Assembly: GCA_963669155.1 (NCBI GenBank)
Contig: OZ022585.1
Location: 13,347,269-13,411,268, forward strand
Origin: Arbacia lixula
Taxonomy: Eukaryota; Echinodermata; Echinoidea; Arbacioida; Arbaciidae
Length of the DNA: 64,000 nt
Direction: 5' to 3'
Shown: piece by piece, positions 10,730 through 22,515 of the stretch
How the letters are laid out: each line of letters begins with the position of its first letter
Position numbering within the stretch: position 1 is the first letter of the stretch
Program-made: the position numbers and the translations under genes
Notes under the pieces: generated by a model
Database searches by the model: none
Seen by the model: the letters and a program-made list of their open reading frames with translations, nothing else
What the model was told of the DNA's origin: nothing

Positions 10730-12420
10730 TTTAGAGCGATCATGTATTACTTGAACTGCCCTAAAGTTACATTATTTATTATTGTTCAAGTGATGTACCG
10801 CAATCGGAGTGCATTAGTCATTCGAGTAAGCTTATTCGTCATTTTTAATCAATTGAGCACACTTCGTTTAGCCAATCAATTGAACAAATTTGTGACAACG
10901 CACAGACTTTCGAGAGAGGGTAAAACCCAAGTTGGTAAGTGGATAGGATTTTGTTAATGTTCTGTTATTTACATAAATACAGTCCGATATCTGTGGCCCG
11001 TAAAATGAAATGCCATCTACACAATTGGACTATAAGCTCATTTTATAATCAGCAATATCCATGATCATGTACTTCTGTTAGTCATAAAGATATATAAAGT
11101 ACTACAACAATATTTCTACACAAAAAGTCATTAGTTTAACGGGCTTTAATATATAGATTATTTAAATTGCATTCCAAATGTGAATTTGTACTGGTTTGTA
11201 TCTCTATATTTTATGGATATGTAATTGTGTTAATTGATTCAAATGTAAAAGATATTGTGAACTCAAAATGCATAATACAATGCAATAATGGTTTTACAAT
11301 GGGTAGGTGGATTCATTGAAATGACCTTATGTAGTTTATATTATACAAGGCATCGCGTGTAAAAAATTAATGATTGCTCAACAAAAATATCAAAATCCAT
11401 ATTATTGCTTTTTTTTTTCTAGATTTGTTACCATCATTTATCGATTGCTGTTCCGAATCTGATGCTTTGGATCTTTTCACCGATTCAGCAGATATATAAA
11501 ACTGTACTTACTTCATTAAAATATTATTGTTCTCCTTTTTACAATATGAATATTTCTTCAAATGTTGTCAAAAAGCATGTCAATGAAATATAAATTTCAT
11601 TATTGACTTCCTATTCCACGATTTCCTCAATAGGTCTCGACTAAATTACTGCGTTTCTTTTGCCTGTGAAAAGAAAGCCGTTGTGACATATGGCAAATAA
11701 GCTTTCCATCGATGTCTAAAAAAAATGTGAATGAATGTCTATTCAAATGAGCACCCTCGAAGCTTTGTCTATTGGGTGTGGAGCTGTGGTCATTTGAGAC
11801 TCTGACAATGTCTGCATGCGGTGCAGTATACTATTTTGTCACTGTTATCGCCATCCTGCATTCATACTTCAATAAATTATAAGACATCCTTCTTGCGGTC
11901 TGTATATGATTCAATTGTCTGGTAAGGTATATTGATAAAGAGTCCTTCATCTGCCCCCATCTTTACTGTCATCTCTCCTGTCCTGTGACCTGTTTACCTT
12001 TAACCCTTTCTCCGCTATTGGGGTATTTTTGCACAGGTAATACATAGAAATCCCATAGAGCAAGAGTATATCTAGCACACAAGAGCTTTATAAAAATTAT
12101 ATTGTAAATGTTGCCCCCAAATTAAATCAGAACATTGCATCATCAGGAACAGACAAAAATGATGCTTCACATCGTAGGATGTCGATATGGCGTTTTGGGG
12201 ATGTTTAACCATGCAACCATTGCAAGTGTCACGGTCCCCACAACATAAAATATATAAAATATTCCTGCTCTCGTCTTTTTTATCATATCTTGGTCGTCCA
12301 GTGTGCTCAGTTTGAGTCATACATTAGACAAGATCTCAGTGTCCATTACTCTCGATCAAGCACTTATCTACCTGTTGACAAATGGAGATGCAAATTTTAC
12401 TCTTCCACATTGCATGAAAG
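10730..12420 (+). repeat. Segmental duplicate of the 15.3-17.3 kb GPCR unit
   Basis: Ordered matches to 15.30-17.25 kb run through this interval: TTAGCCAATCAATTGA (against TTGAGCCAATCAGTTGA), CCGATATCTGTGGCCCGT (against ACGATATATGTAGCCCGT), the AAGAGTCC..CATC block, CTGTCATCTxTCxTGTCC and AGTGTCACGGxCCC. They end in GPCR TM6-TM7 sequence. The receptor core is missing from this copy, so the unit was duplicated and then lost most of its coding part. Confidence 0.65.
12245..12420 (+). pseudogene. GPCR remnant, TM6-TM7 only
   Basis: The sequence ATATTCCTGCTCTCGTCTTT is nearly identical to the TM6 codons of the receptor at 16300. A one-base change in the T run then shifts frame before the CTTGGTCG (SWS) site. 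After a deletion it resumes at TTAGACAAGATCTCAGTGTC (LDKISVS), then CACTTATCTACCTGTTGACA and AATGGAGATGC, equivalent to the TM7 LIYLLTNGEA. TM1-TM5 are absent. The family-B MITE begins directly after it at 12419. Confidence 0.8.
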
Positions 12421-12908
12421 GGTTACTAAATTAGAATAATAAGTTACGACTAATCTTTGTAAAATTATCCACTTAAGAGAATTTTACATTCGTTTGCCAC
12501 AATAAAGTCTCATTTAAAAAAAAAACACACAAAAAAAATTACGCACGACTCCTGTGACGTCAAAGAAGTCAAAGTGCCTTAAATGCCAACGGCTTGAATA
12601 AAATATTTTATTCATGCCGATCAAACAATACGTTACCAATGGGAACCCCAAAGCTTGTCCGAGGTTTGTCCAAGTAGCAACAACCAATAGTTGAAAGTTG
12701 TGAATACATTACGAAAATGGTCTATTGTTCACTTCCGTACAATCTATGTCATTTTGACTTCTGTGACGTCACTGGAGGCGTGCGCTTTTTTCAAATTTTC
12801 GTCAAAATGAGACTTTATTGAGGCAAAAAAATGTGAAATTCGTTTTACTGGATAATTATACATAGATTAGTGGGAACTTATTTTTTTTTTCTAATTTAGT
12901 TAACCTTT
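12419..12908. mobile_element. GGTTACTAAATTAG MITE, copy 1
   Basis: A 490-bp element with long inverted ends. GGTTACTAAATTAG, then AATAAGTT..ACTAATCTTTGTAAAATTATCC and CATTCGTTTGCC..AATAAAGTCTCATTT, return inverted as AATGAGACTTTATTG..GGATAATTATACATAGATTAGTGGGAACTT and CTAATTTAGTTAACC. The interior has AAACAATACGTTA then CCAATGGGAACCCCAAAGCT. The second copy is at 50493-51013. It has no coding capacity. Confidence 0.85.
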
Positions 12909-14058
12909 GAAATACCGAACGTGTAGTACGACGATGAGGAGGTGAGGGGTCACAACAAGATGAGATTGAGTTTGATGGGTGGAGAAGTGATCCTGAACCC
13001 TGTCCCGTCACCATAGTCATCAACAGTAAATTAAAGTATCACTCAGGCGTCATGAAGCGCAGAGAGCACTTAAGTTAGGGTTATCACGTGTAAATCAATT
13101 ACTTGAATAACATTTTCTTTCCTGCCTTTTCCGGAAATGTTACTTCTAAAAAGATGCACTCATCTTCAGTAGCCAATATACTATCACGCATGTCATAATA
13201 GATTCAAGAGGGCTTTAAATCTGTCCATCATTCGGAATCCAAGATATTCTTGATCATCGCCTTATCCAGAGAGCACTGCTAGCAGGTGACTGGAGTATTT
13301 TTTTTTCTCCAGACAATGACATACATGTCATCAAGTATTCAAACTCATTATCCGGGCCATGTATGAAATGGAGTTCTCTGAGGCTTGCCTTGAGAAATAA
13401 TCTCATATATTATTATAGTTTGAGATTTATTTGTTGATGAGCTGCTGTATGCACAAAAGAACATGTTTTTTCAAATCATTTCCCTCGCATCTCACATAAC
13501 TTTCAAGGAGAACGTATCGATTGTGAGCCGCAAATTCATGAATTTGTGTCAAATACATGTAAATTACGTTCATGATCGTACACAAGACGCAAGTTGACTG
13601 ATTGAGTTCCCAGTAGTGTCGTGTGATAAAAAGAATCATTATCTCATGTTTGGTTATAAAAAGGTAGTTGTCATCAAGAGTTTTTTTTTTTTATTAGTAA
13701 TGAACACATGAAGAAGCTTTGACTACTGACAGTTCTTCTCTTTTAGACATGAAACAGGACACTGTCATATTTGATCAGCTTGTGAGTTTTCTATTAAACC
13801 ATTCCACCCCTTCCATACTGTAGCCTATAGTCTCATGTCATGTTCGCCATTGGTTTGAGCTATCCACGGCAGCATTATGAATATGAGGGTGGAAGAGGGC
13901 TGCGGACCGATAATATGGAGGCGTTTTATTTTGGGCGGAAATGCGTGTTTTAGAACCGAACATTTACTGCTTTAGTCGATGAACCAGAAACCGCAAAGGC
14001 CCCCCTCCCCCCACTCTTGGCCACAATTTCAAACAATTTTTTTTTATGTTAGGCGAGA
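12909..14058. other. Intergenic, nothing recognised
   Basis: AT-rich DNA without supported ORFs, RNA genes or repeats shared with the rest of the window apart from short T and C runs. Confidence 0.4.
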
Positions 14059-15213
14059 CCCTCAGATATCAGAATCTGTCTGTTTGCCATTGTACTGATG
14101 GTCGGTGTGGCCAGCAGATCCATTACCATGGTAACATGGCAATGAAATGTTGAAATTTGAGGAAGTTACGAAATTGCCATAGATTTCTGAAATGGTAAAA
14201 TAAAAAGACAAAATTTGTGTTTAAGCATACATTTCACAAGTGACCCAGTTCATTCTGATCAGAATCTAAGCCATTTAAGGCCACGACCATGCGCAAAAAA
14301 TGGTTATTGTCAAGGAAACGATCAGAGAAAGGGCATTTCTTAGTAAACAAATCAAATATATGTTTATCGGCAAATCAGAGTGTGGATATTAAGATATCAG
14401 ACTCATATCAATGAAGACTGGGGTATTTTTAAGTGTTAACAGTCATGCATAAGAGCACAGTTGCTATGACAACACAATAGTGCCCAGAAGTACTGAAATT
14501 ACGGAAATATAAGAAATTGTCATACATTTCTCACATGGTAACCTAAAAACAAATAATTATTGTGTATCAAAAATCACAAAGACAATTTTGTTATAAAACC
14601 ATTGAAATATATGTAAATACACAGCAAAAAAACCCTAATCCTAGTTTATAGCTGTATGAATATTTGGATGCCAGAATAATAGCAATCAAGAATGAGTCAT
14701 TTTTTAACTGGTAACTGTCACGTATAAAATTACTGTCGCTATGATAACATCATGGTGTCAAAAGTATTGACCTTACAGAAATATGAGAAAGTGCCATATA
14801 TTTCTCACATGGCAACAAGAAAACACAACATTATTGTTTAAGTATTAAGTGTTTTTTGCATGACTGTTAACACCTAAAACACCTTAATCTTCAATGCTAT
14901 GATTTATGATTCCACTTCCTAAATATATATTTGAAGTGTTCACCAAAATGTGCTTTTTTCTGTATCATTTTCATGGCACTAACCATGTTTTGGTATGATC
15001 ATTACCTTGAATGTCGTAGATTCCGATCAGAATCAACTGGGTAACTTATCAAATGTATAGCTAGACACTAATTTTGTATTTTTATATTAACATTTGAAAG
15101 GAGAATGGTAATTTCTGAAATTCCAATATTTCACTGTGTTCCCATGGCAACGGCTCTGTAGGCTACACCCACCACCAGTGCAATGGCAAACAGGTAGATT
15201 CTGATAGCTGAGG
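14059..15213. mobile_element. 1.15-kb TIR element with about three internal tandem units
   Basis: The left end CTCAGATATCAGAATCTGTC, followed by TGTTTGCCATTGTACTGATG, reappears inverted at the right end (complement CTCAGCTATCAGAATCTACC, TGTTTGCCATTGCACTGGTG). Similarity continues for about 100 bp into ACCATGG-rich sequence. Inside, a unit of roughly 300 bp is repeated near 14125, 14460 and 14740: a TGCTATGACAAC / CGCTATGATAAC block, then AAGTACTGA..TTAC..GAAATAT.AGAAA and CATATTTCTCACATGG. No transposase ORF is visible. It is a non-autonomous DNA transposon by structure. Confidence 0.72.
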
Positions 15214-15266
15214 ATCCTGGCTAAGATAAAAACACAAGAACAATTATTGTAGCTAATGGAGTGGAT

Positions 15267-15284
15267 GGGGGGGGGGGGGGGGGT
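15267..15284. repeat. Poly-G run
   Basis: An uninterrupted G homopolymer of about 18 bases. Similar tracts occur at 31.83, 35.89, 47.6-48.1, 51.4, 52.83 and 63.65 kb. Confidence 0.95.
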
Positions 15285-16299
15285 CGAGGTGGCCAACCGT
15301 CTACTTGAACTAATAAAAGATTACAGACTTGCTTGGGAACTACTGTGTAATGGTCGGATGCATCGGTCCTTCAAGTTAGTATATTCGTCTATTGCAATTA
15401 ATTCAATACCTTTAGTTGAGCCAATCAGTTGACGAAAGTCGTGGAAAATTGAAAGGTGGTCACGGAATAGAATTTTTTAATGATGTATCATGTCTGTTGC
15501 ATTTACATACAGTACGATATATGTAGCCCGTGAGGATCGCACGTACCGGAAATAATGGCGTCAAATAAGAGAAGAACAGAGAAGAAGAAAATCATGAAAC
15601 AGAAAGATCGTCTCTATTTGACTTGTAGTGCAAATCGGTTTTCCATCAATACCCGATTTAAACAGGAGTAAATGTCTAATTGAACTACAACCTCGAAACG
15701 TCGTTTATTCAGTGGGGAAGTATGCTATTATCTTAGACACTTTGGCAAAGTTGGCTTTCGAGTCATTCAACTAATTTGTATTTTTATCGTCATCCTGAAC
15801 GTCATGAGAGTCATGAACTGATAATATACCTCTCTTTTGGTCTGTCTATCACTAGGTCGTCTGATGACATACATTAATTAAGAGTCCATCAACAGCCCAG
15901 CTTTTCACTGTCATCTGTCTTGTCCTCTGAAATCTTTGCGTTGTCCAAAGATCGTGTTGGGAGTGTTGCCTTAACCCATAATCTTTGCATCTACAGGAGC
16001 AGGAGATTCATTCAACGATCATACCGGTGCAGCACGCAACCTTTCAAAGTGTCACGGACCCTACAACGCGTACGATCCACGAAACAACGCACTGCCTTCA
16101 TTTTTTACTGATATAATCGCTTCATTACTTTATGGTTGCGCATTTCGCGTTGATATCACGAAGTAAGTAACTTCGATTCTGGATTTCAAACAAAAAGCTT
16201 TCTCATGTTTTCATTTGTCAACGTTAGCCGCATCGTAAGGAACCGTGAATCGCACAATATTACGATCAGATACCGTAAGAAGCTCCTCGTTGAAAAGGG

Positions 16300-17298
16300 A
16301 TGGAGACGGTAACCTCCGCCGAAGGACTCTTATGGAATACTTCGAATACCATCTACACCGAGCGCTTTCAAATGACATTTCAAATATGTGTTTACATTGC
16401 CATTATAGTATTGTCGTCAATTTTGAATTCACTTGTCTTGATAGTAATTTTCATCCAAAAGGAGCTTCAAGATGTAATGCGATTCCTCTACCAGATCCTA
16501 ATGGCGCTCAATATCTTTCTTGGCATCATCTGGACTCTCTGGTCATTTTTTTGGTACGGTTACAACGACCATCACACATGTGTCATTCTCGCCTACGTCT
16601 TTCTGTTCCCCTGTCGAGTAGTAATATCATCAATACTGATGTGTCTTTGCGGTATTAGCTTCAATATGTACATTCTGGTCAGCAGACCGCTGCGCTATCA
16701 TCTGATTGTGACTCCAACTAGATTTAAAATCGCATTGCTTGTCTCTGTTCCCATCATACTTGTTTTATCGGGATTAGAGTTTCCAGTGCGACGATCTCCA
16801 TTCCTGGAGCATTATATCAGTGATTGCTCGACTGTTGATGATAGCGTGGGAGATAATGTTTATCTAACAATGACGACTTCGATGCGGACTGTACCAATTA
16901 TTACAACTCTTTTCTTCACGACCGTAATCTACGTGAAGGTTCTGAGAATTGCCTACAGACAATCACGGGTCGTTGCGAACATTGAATTAGGCTGTGTGCC
17001 AGTCGGAATGAATGGCGGAGAGGCCAATCCCCCAAAGAACCCAGCTCCGGTAGTTCGTGTGAGACCTCATCGTTTCAAAGCCGCGAGGCCATTCATCACA
17101 ATATTCCTGCTCTCGTCCTTTTTCATCATAACTTGGTCGGCGTATCTCTGTTACACCCTTATACCAGGTGTTCTTCGTTGGAATCACTATTTAGACAAGA
17201 TCTCCGTGTCCAGTACTTTCGTTCAACCACTTATCTACCTGCTGACAAATGGAGAAGCAAAGAAAATTCTTCTGGATCTCTTTAAGTACCGCACCTGA
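16300..17298 (+). CDS. Intact class A orphan GPCR, 332 aa, single exon
   Basis: The closest intact relative of 8972-9976. The start METVTSAEG is shared with most copies. N13-T-S is a likely glycan site. C94 and C176 give the TM3-ECL2 disulfide. The TM3 motif is VSRPLRY (127-133), RIAYRQSR follows TM5, TM6 has TWSAY (W279, with Ala where most paralogues have Pro), and TM7 has TFVQPLIYLL with QPLIY at 309-313. The C-tail is short (EAKKILLDLFKYRT) without an obvious palmitoylation Cys. The third intracellular loop contains GCVPVGMNGGEANPPKNPAP, a Pro/Gly-rich linker conserved in the family. Loss of the TM6 Pro is the main individual oddity. Upstream DNA (15.3-16.3 kb) is duplicated at 10.7-12.3 kb. 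Confidence 0.9.
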   Translation: METVTSAEGLLWNTSNTIYTERFQMTFQICVYIAIIVLSSILNSLVLIVIFIQKELQDVMRFLYQILMALNIFLGIIWTLWSFFWYGYNDHHTCVILAYVFLFPCRVVISSILMCLCGISFNMYILVSRPLRYHLIVTPTRFKIALLVSVPIILVLSGLEFPVRRSPFLEHYISDCSTVDDSVGDNVYLTMTTSMRTVPIITTLFFTTVIYVKVLRIAYRQSRVVANIELGCVPVGMNGGEANPPKNPAPVVRVRPHRFKAARPFITIFLLSSFFIITWSAYLCYTLIPGVLRWNHYLDKISVSSTFVQPLIYLLTNGEAKKILLDLFKYRT

Positions 17299-20200
17299 GG
17301 AAAATGTTCTAATTATTGTTTGTTACTGTGCTTGAATATGAAGGGAGTGGGTCGCATGCTGATAGTCTGGCCAGCGTGTTTTCTGGTGAGGACGTGTATT
17401 TTCGGGGCCTACTGCAAGACCTCTAAATGAAACTAACTTAAAATTAAAGTATTTTATTTCGTCTTTTCGAATCAATTGAACGCATGTGTTGGTGATTAAC
17501 GTAGTCAGGGAATTTGATGTTTTAATATCCTATTTTGTAAAATCAAATTATAAAGACCCATAAAGATCTCATACATCGTCTAACAGCAAGGAGGGCAGGC
17601 TGGAGATGAAGAACATGAGCTGAAAGAGAGAGAGAGAGAGAGAAAGAAAGAGAGAGAAAGAGAGATGGATAGTGTTTCATCGAAACAGAAAGTTTCGGAG
17701 ATATTTCATTTTTCATATGTGAAAATTAGAAAGAGAGATTATTTTGATTGCTTTACTATTAAACCATTGAAGTACAGTAGCATTTAGTATAGCAATTGTA
17801 TAATACATGTTGCACAGTACGAAATCAAGCATATATGAAGTATTTTCAAGGCAAATAATCTTGCTCAAAATCGTTGTTTTTCTGAGCTCATAAACAATTA
17901 TGTCAGAGCTAAAAGTTCAGTGTAAACGGGTTTCAGAGATTAATTTAAATTTAAGTTTATCTTTCACTTAAAGACACCATAGCGTAGGTTTGTCGCAGCA
18001 GCCACCATGTTCTGAAACAAGTCAGAAGTCCGTCCTCCGGGGGATGAAAAAGTCCCTGTTTTTTCTGTTTTCCCGTAGCGTTTAACGCCGCCCAAAGAGT
18101 AAGTTCAACTCGTAAAATATCAGTTAGCTCATAAATGAAGTGTTTGAAATGAGCAGTTTTAGTAACGGTGTAAATTCTTTGCAAAACGTTGTGTCAGTGT
18201 GTTTCGGGCTGACTTAATTTGAAACGTGCAAATTGGGAATAGCGTAAACGTGGGACGTGACGTGAGCATGGTTGTTTATTCTGGTTTATCTGGTTATGTT
18301 AGTTTGACCTTTTAAACATAAAGACACTAAGTAATGCACAGTGAAATAAGTACATTTATGTACATGAACATTAATTTAGGAGTTTTCAGAGTTACAAGGA
18401 TCTATTTGACCGTTATGAAGGCATTTCAGTTGTGACTAAAATGTTGTTTAAGACATGTTAGAAAGTAGGTCACTGATGTTAAGGTCATTTGTAAGTCAAT
18501 GTGATCTGAAGCCTGAAATTAATTGTTTATTTTTAGACAAGAAAATTGGTAATTTAGAGATAATTAATGTTGCATGAAAAAGGCAACATTTCAAGCATGA
18601 AGTTAAGTGACAAGGTTTAATTTTAGTACTAAAGAGAGTCATACAAGTTAATGTGAATGATTCAGAATGTTAATGAACATTTATTGTTTGTTATAAGAGA
18701 GTTGATGAAAAAAGGCACAAGTATGGAACTTGGAAGGTCAAAAGGCGCATAAAAGAAAGCGCTGTGTAAGATGATTGTCATGAATGACATGCACATATTT
18801 CATGTGTAATGTATTGCTCTTAGCTATTTCACAAACTGAAAGAGGTTTAGGTTTAAAATGAATAACACTTGATTTGAACTATTCGGGTCAGCGTACAGTG
18901 CAGAAAGTATGAATGCCAAGAAGGCAAGAAGTCAAATTTGTTTTTACACAAGACAACTAGTTCAGATATTTATGAAGGTCATTTTGAGATCTTGGAGTAA
19001 CATGCTAGGTAATTAGTGTGCATCAACAGAATATTAATAGATATACTTACATGCTATGAGACACTGAGTCCTTATTCGTAAGAATTTAAAGGGTACATGT
19101 ATTTAGTTACATCCTTGGTATGAATGTGCTTCCATGCATAGAGAAGTGAAAGTCTGGTTGAAACAATAGAAGTGATCAATGCAAGTACATGTATCACGAA
19201 ACAATATTGCAACAAAGCAACTCATTACGATGTGTTGAACAGTTAATCATTTAATAAGATAACAGTGTGAACAACTGATGTATTTGTTTGAATAGTAAAA
19301 TACTTAGTGCATTGCTATGTACCTTTTGTTTTCACTGCAGAATAATATACCAGTATCCAATCCAAAGCGGCGTCCGTTTCCGTTTGATGAGTGATCCAGA
19401 TAGGCTTTTTTGAAGAACAGTGTGAAGAAAATAACATCTTTACACCAACATGATACCAGAATTGTTAAACATCGATTTAATAAGAAAATACCTTTCTTCG
19501 ATGAATAATCTGAGCTTCGACTAAAAAAATGAACAGTATGTAGCTAAAATCTAATGTATTATACAAAATATCCTGCATGAAGATCTCCAGAGGAAAGCAT
19601 AACCATATGATTACATAAACACGGTTCGATGTTATTTTTTGTATTAATCGTCATTTCGTCGTTAAAAAGACGTGGTTTTATAACAATTTTGCTAAAATAA
19701 AATGCTAGTTACATGTAACCATTTTCAATTGTACGTGTTAGATTATATATCAAATTGTGATCTATTCTGAATGTTACGCTAACACTACATCATTAAGCCA
19801 ACACTGACTATTTACGCAAATATATATTTCATGAAAATATAAAGCAGGTCTACTGCAGGAGCATTTGTGTTGTGTTGTTTTTCACATGCACGAATATTTA
19901 TTGGAATGTACTATTTTTTTATTGTTTCATGATTACATGAGATTACATAATGGAATTTATGGTTAAAAAATGCATGGTTTTAATAAATTTGTTTTTGCCC
20001 GTGGAATAATCGCTATGCTCTGGATATTTCACAATTGAAACAATGTTTAAAAAGTTGGGTTGCTTTAGAATAGAATGCAAAATCATATTTTTCTAAATAA
20101 TATATACTGAAACAGATTTTGTATTATTTTTGATTGATTGTTGTTTCAAAATTAAATGATAGATTCTCTAAACGTTGAATATGAAAAATATTCAAGACCA

Positions 20201-21600
20201 TTTGAGATTCTTTTACTACCTGTTGTAGTTAGATTTTATTCGATCATGGAGCCAGGGTTATGTTCTTTGTTTTTATGGAATCCTTCACATTCTCAGCGTA
20301 TGCATCATGATATCTTCATTGCATTGTAATGTATGATCTACTTGATTGAATGTTGTTCCAAATTTGAAAAAAATCTTTAAATATGTTTAATATATATAAC
20401 GATCTGAGGATCATTTAATATTTAGTTCAATATTGTTTTCGTTTTTCTTCTTTGTATGCTTGCACTTTTCAGTGTACGTATTTTACTGTATTACTTCTTT
20501 TCAATGTTATGGTTGGAGCTTCCGTACTATGAACTTGAATGTAATTTCAAATTTCAATAGGTAAAGAGAACTTGTTCATGTGCCAATAAAAATATTAAGT
20601 AGAACAGAATTGAAACTTGAAGTTGACCAGCCCCGAGGATGATTTATCGTAAAATCAGTTAAATGGCGTTTCCATGGATTCGGCGGTAAATCCTAATTGC
20701 CCGCTGTTTTGTTGTGAGACCGTGGGCAAACCGTAGGTATAAAACTACGTAATAACCATTTTCCACGCAATGTTCTATGCTTAACTAAATTCAAACTTTG
20801 GTCTTTGGTTCACACGTTAATTTGCATTGTACATTTCAAACCCATTCTCCAGATATAAACAACAACGTGCAGCATACATGTCCTATGCCATACAGAAGTT
20901 TTCACGTTCTATAGCATGTATCAGAAGAATAAAGGCCTGTTCGAATAAAGGTTTTCTATGCAACTTGTATGTTTGTATATGGGCAACTGAAACTTGTGGG
21001 CGGTGATGTACGTTAATGAGTTCGTGATATTTACTGTTATGTTTTTGGCTTCATGAAATGTTTACGTTTGGCAGAGATTGTACTGGAAATTGTGATTACA
21101 TCTCCGGGAACAGGAAATTGTCTCATTTGTGTACAAAGCCCTTTGGGGGATTTAAAAAATGATGCAAACTTTAAAACTGTCACGATCCTGATATCATATC
21201 ATAGAAACCAGCACGACAATATGAACGGACGACCAACTGTGTTTAATGTCGATTAAGGGCTCTCTTAAAGCTACATTAACTCTTATTAACATTTCAGACC
21301 ACCGAATCTGTCTATCGATCACTGAAACGTGTGGGTCGTGGTATACGTTCTAAGGGCTTTATAACGGTTGAGTTCTACATTTTGCCTGCATATCGTGCAG
21401 TAAGTAAGCTACGTTTTTTTCGCTGAAGACGCGACCTGGATTCGGCATTTCATGCTGAAAGATTTTACATGCTTGCGTATGCTCACGGTGAATTCCTGCT
21501 TTGTGCAAAATAAAAAAAAAAACATTACTTTCATCATCTAAAGTACGTCGCATTGTAAGAAGTCGAAGAATCGCAGAATATTACAATCAACAACTCAGCA
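17299..21600. other. 4.3-kb gene-poor AT-rich stretch
   Basis: I see no gene. A (GA)n microsatellite lies at about 17622-17664. Bases 18.2-20.6 kb are AT-rich unique-looking DNA with no long ORF. Bases 20990-21600 are the paralogous 5' flank of the GPCR pseudogene that follows and match the flank of the window's first GPCR: GTGGGCGGTGATGTACGTTA, and TTGCxTGCATATCGxGCAGTAAG. Confidence 0.5.
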
Positions 21601-21615
21601 ACCATTCACAAGGGA

Positions 21616-22515
21616 ATGGAAACGGCTACCTCTGCAGAAGGATTTTCGTGGAATACTTCGAATACTTATTCCATGTAAACGCGCTTTCAAATGACTTATC
21701 ATACAAGCATCTATATTGCCGTCATGGTATTGTCGTCAATTTTGAACTCACTTGTCTTGATAGTCATTTATTGCCAGAAAGAACTTCAGATGTGATGCGA
21801 TTCCTCTACCAGACGATTATGGCGCTCACCATCTGTCTTGGCATCATCTGGAATCTTTGGTCTTTCGTGTGGTACGGGTACGACGACCATCACACCTGCA
21901 CGATCATCGCGAATATCTTTCCGTTTTCTGCTGGTGTAGTTCAGGGATCAATACTGATGTGTCTTTGCGGTATCAGCTTCAGTATCTACATTCTGGTCAG
22001 CAGACCGCTGCGCTATCATTTGATTGTGATTCCAACCAGATTTCGAATTGCACTGTTGGTTAGTCTCTGCTGCAATCGTTGTCGTCTTATCGGGCTTAGA
22101 TTTCACTAGATAATCACTAGTTGTTGTTCTGGCAGTGATAGCAGTGAAGTATTAAATTTATTCTAAATTAGCCCATATATCATTGTGTCCCTATTCTTTC
22201 AACTTTCCTCTTCACGACCGTGATCTATTGGAAGCTCTTTCGATTTGCCTACAAACAATTGCAGGCCGTTGCGAACATTGGGTTCAATTGTGCCCCAGTC
22301 GGAATCAATGACAGAAAAGCCGAATCTCCAATGAATTTAGCACCGGATGTTCAAGCGAGACATCGGATCCACCGCCTTAAAGTGAGACCCATTGTCACAA
22401 TACTCCTTCTCTCTTCGTTTTTCATCATATCCTGGTCGCCCTTAATCTTTATTCACCTGATGTATATCCATGGGGTGACATTTTAGATCTCCGTGTCCAG
22501 TACGTGTATTTTCGG
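21616..22515 (+). pseudogene. GPCR pseudogene with several lesions, truncated before TM7
   Basis: It starts METATSAEGFSWNTSN at 21616 and then meets an in-frame TAA where paralogues have sense codons. A one-base deletion follows in ELQDVMR (CTTCAGATGTGATG against CTTCAAGATGTAATG). Frame then holds from VMRFLYQ through TM2, TM3 (LVSRPLRYHLIVIPTR) and into TM4, where a 4-base insertion near 22057 (GTTGGTTAGTC) shifts it again. ECL2 is replaced by unrelated DNA. Homology resumes near 22190 with TM5 and ICL3 (FAYKQLQAVANIGF) and TM6 (FFIISWSP). A 5-base loss follows at LDK-ISVS, and similarity stops near 22515 so TM7 is absent. It is more decayed than the copy at 5056. Confidence 0.87.
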
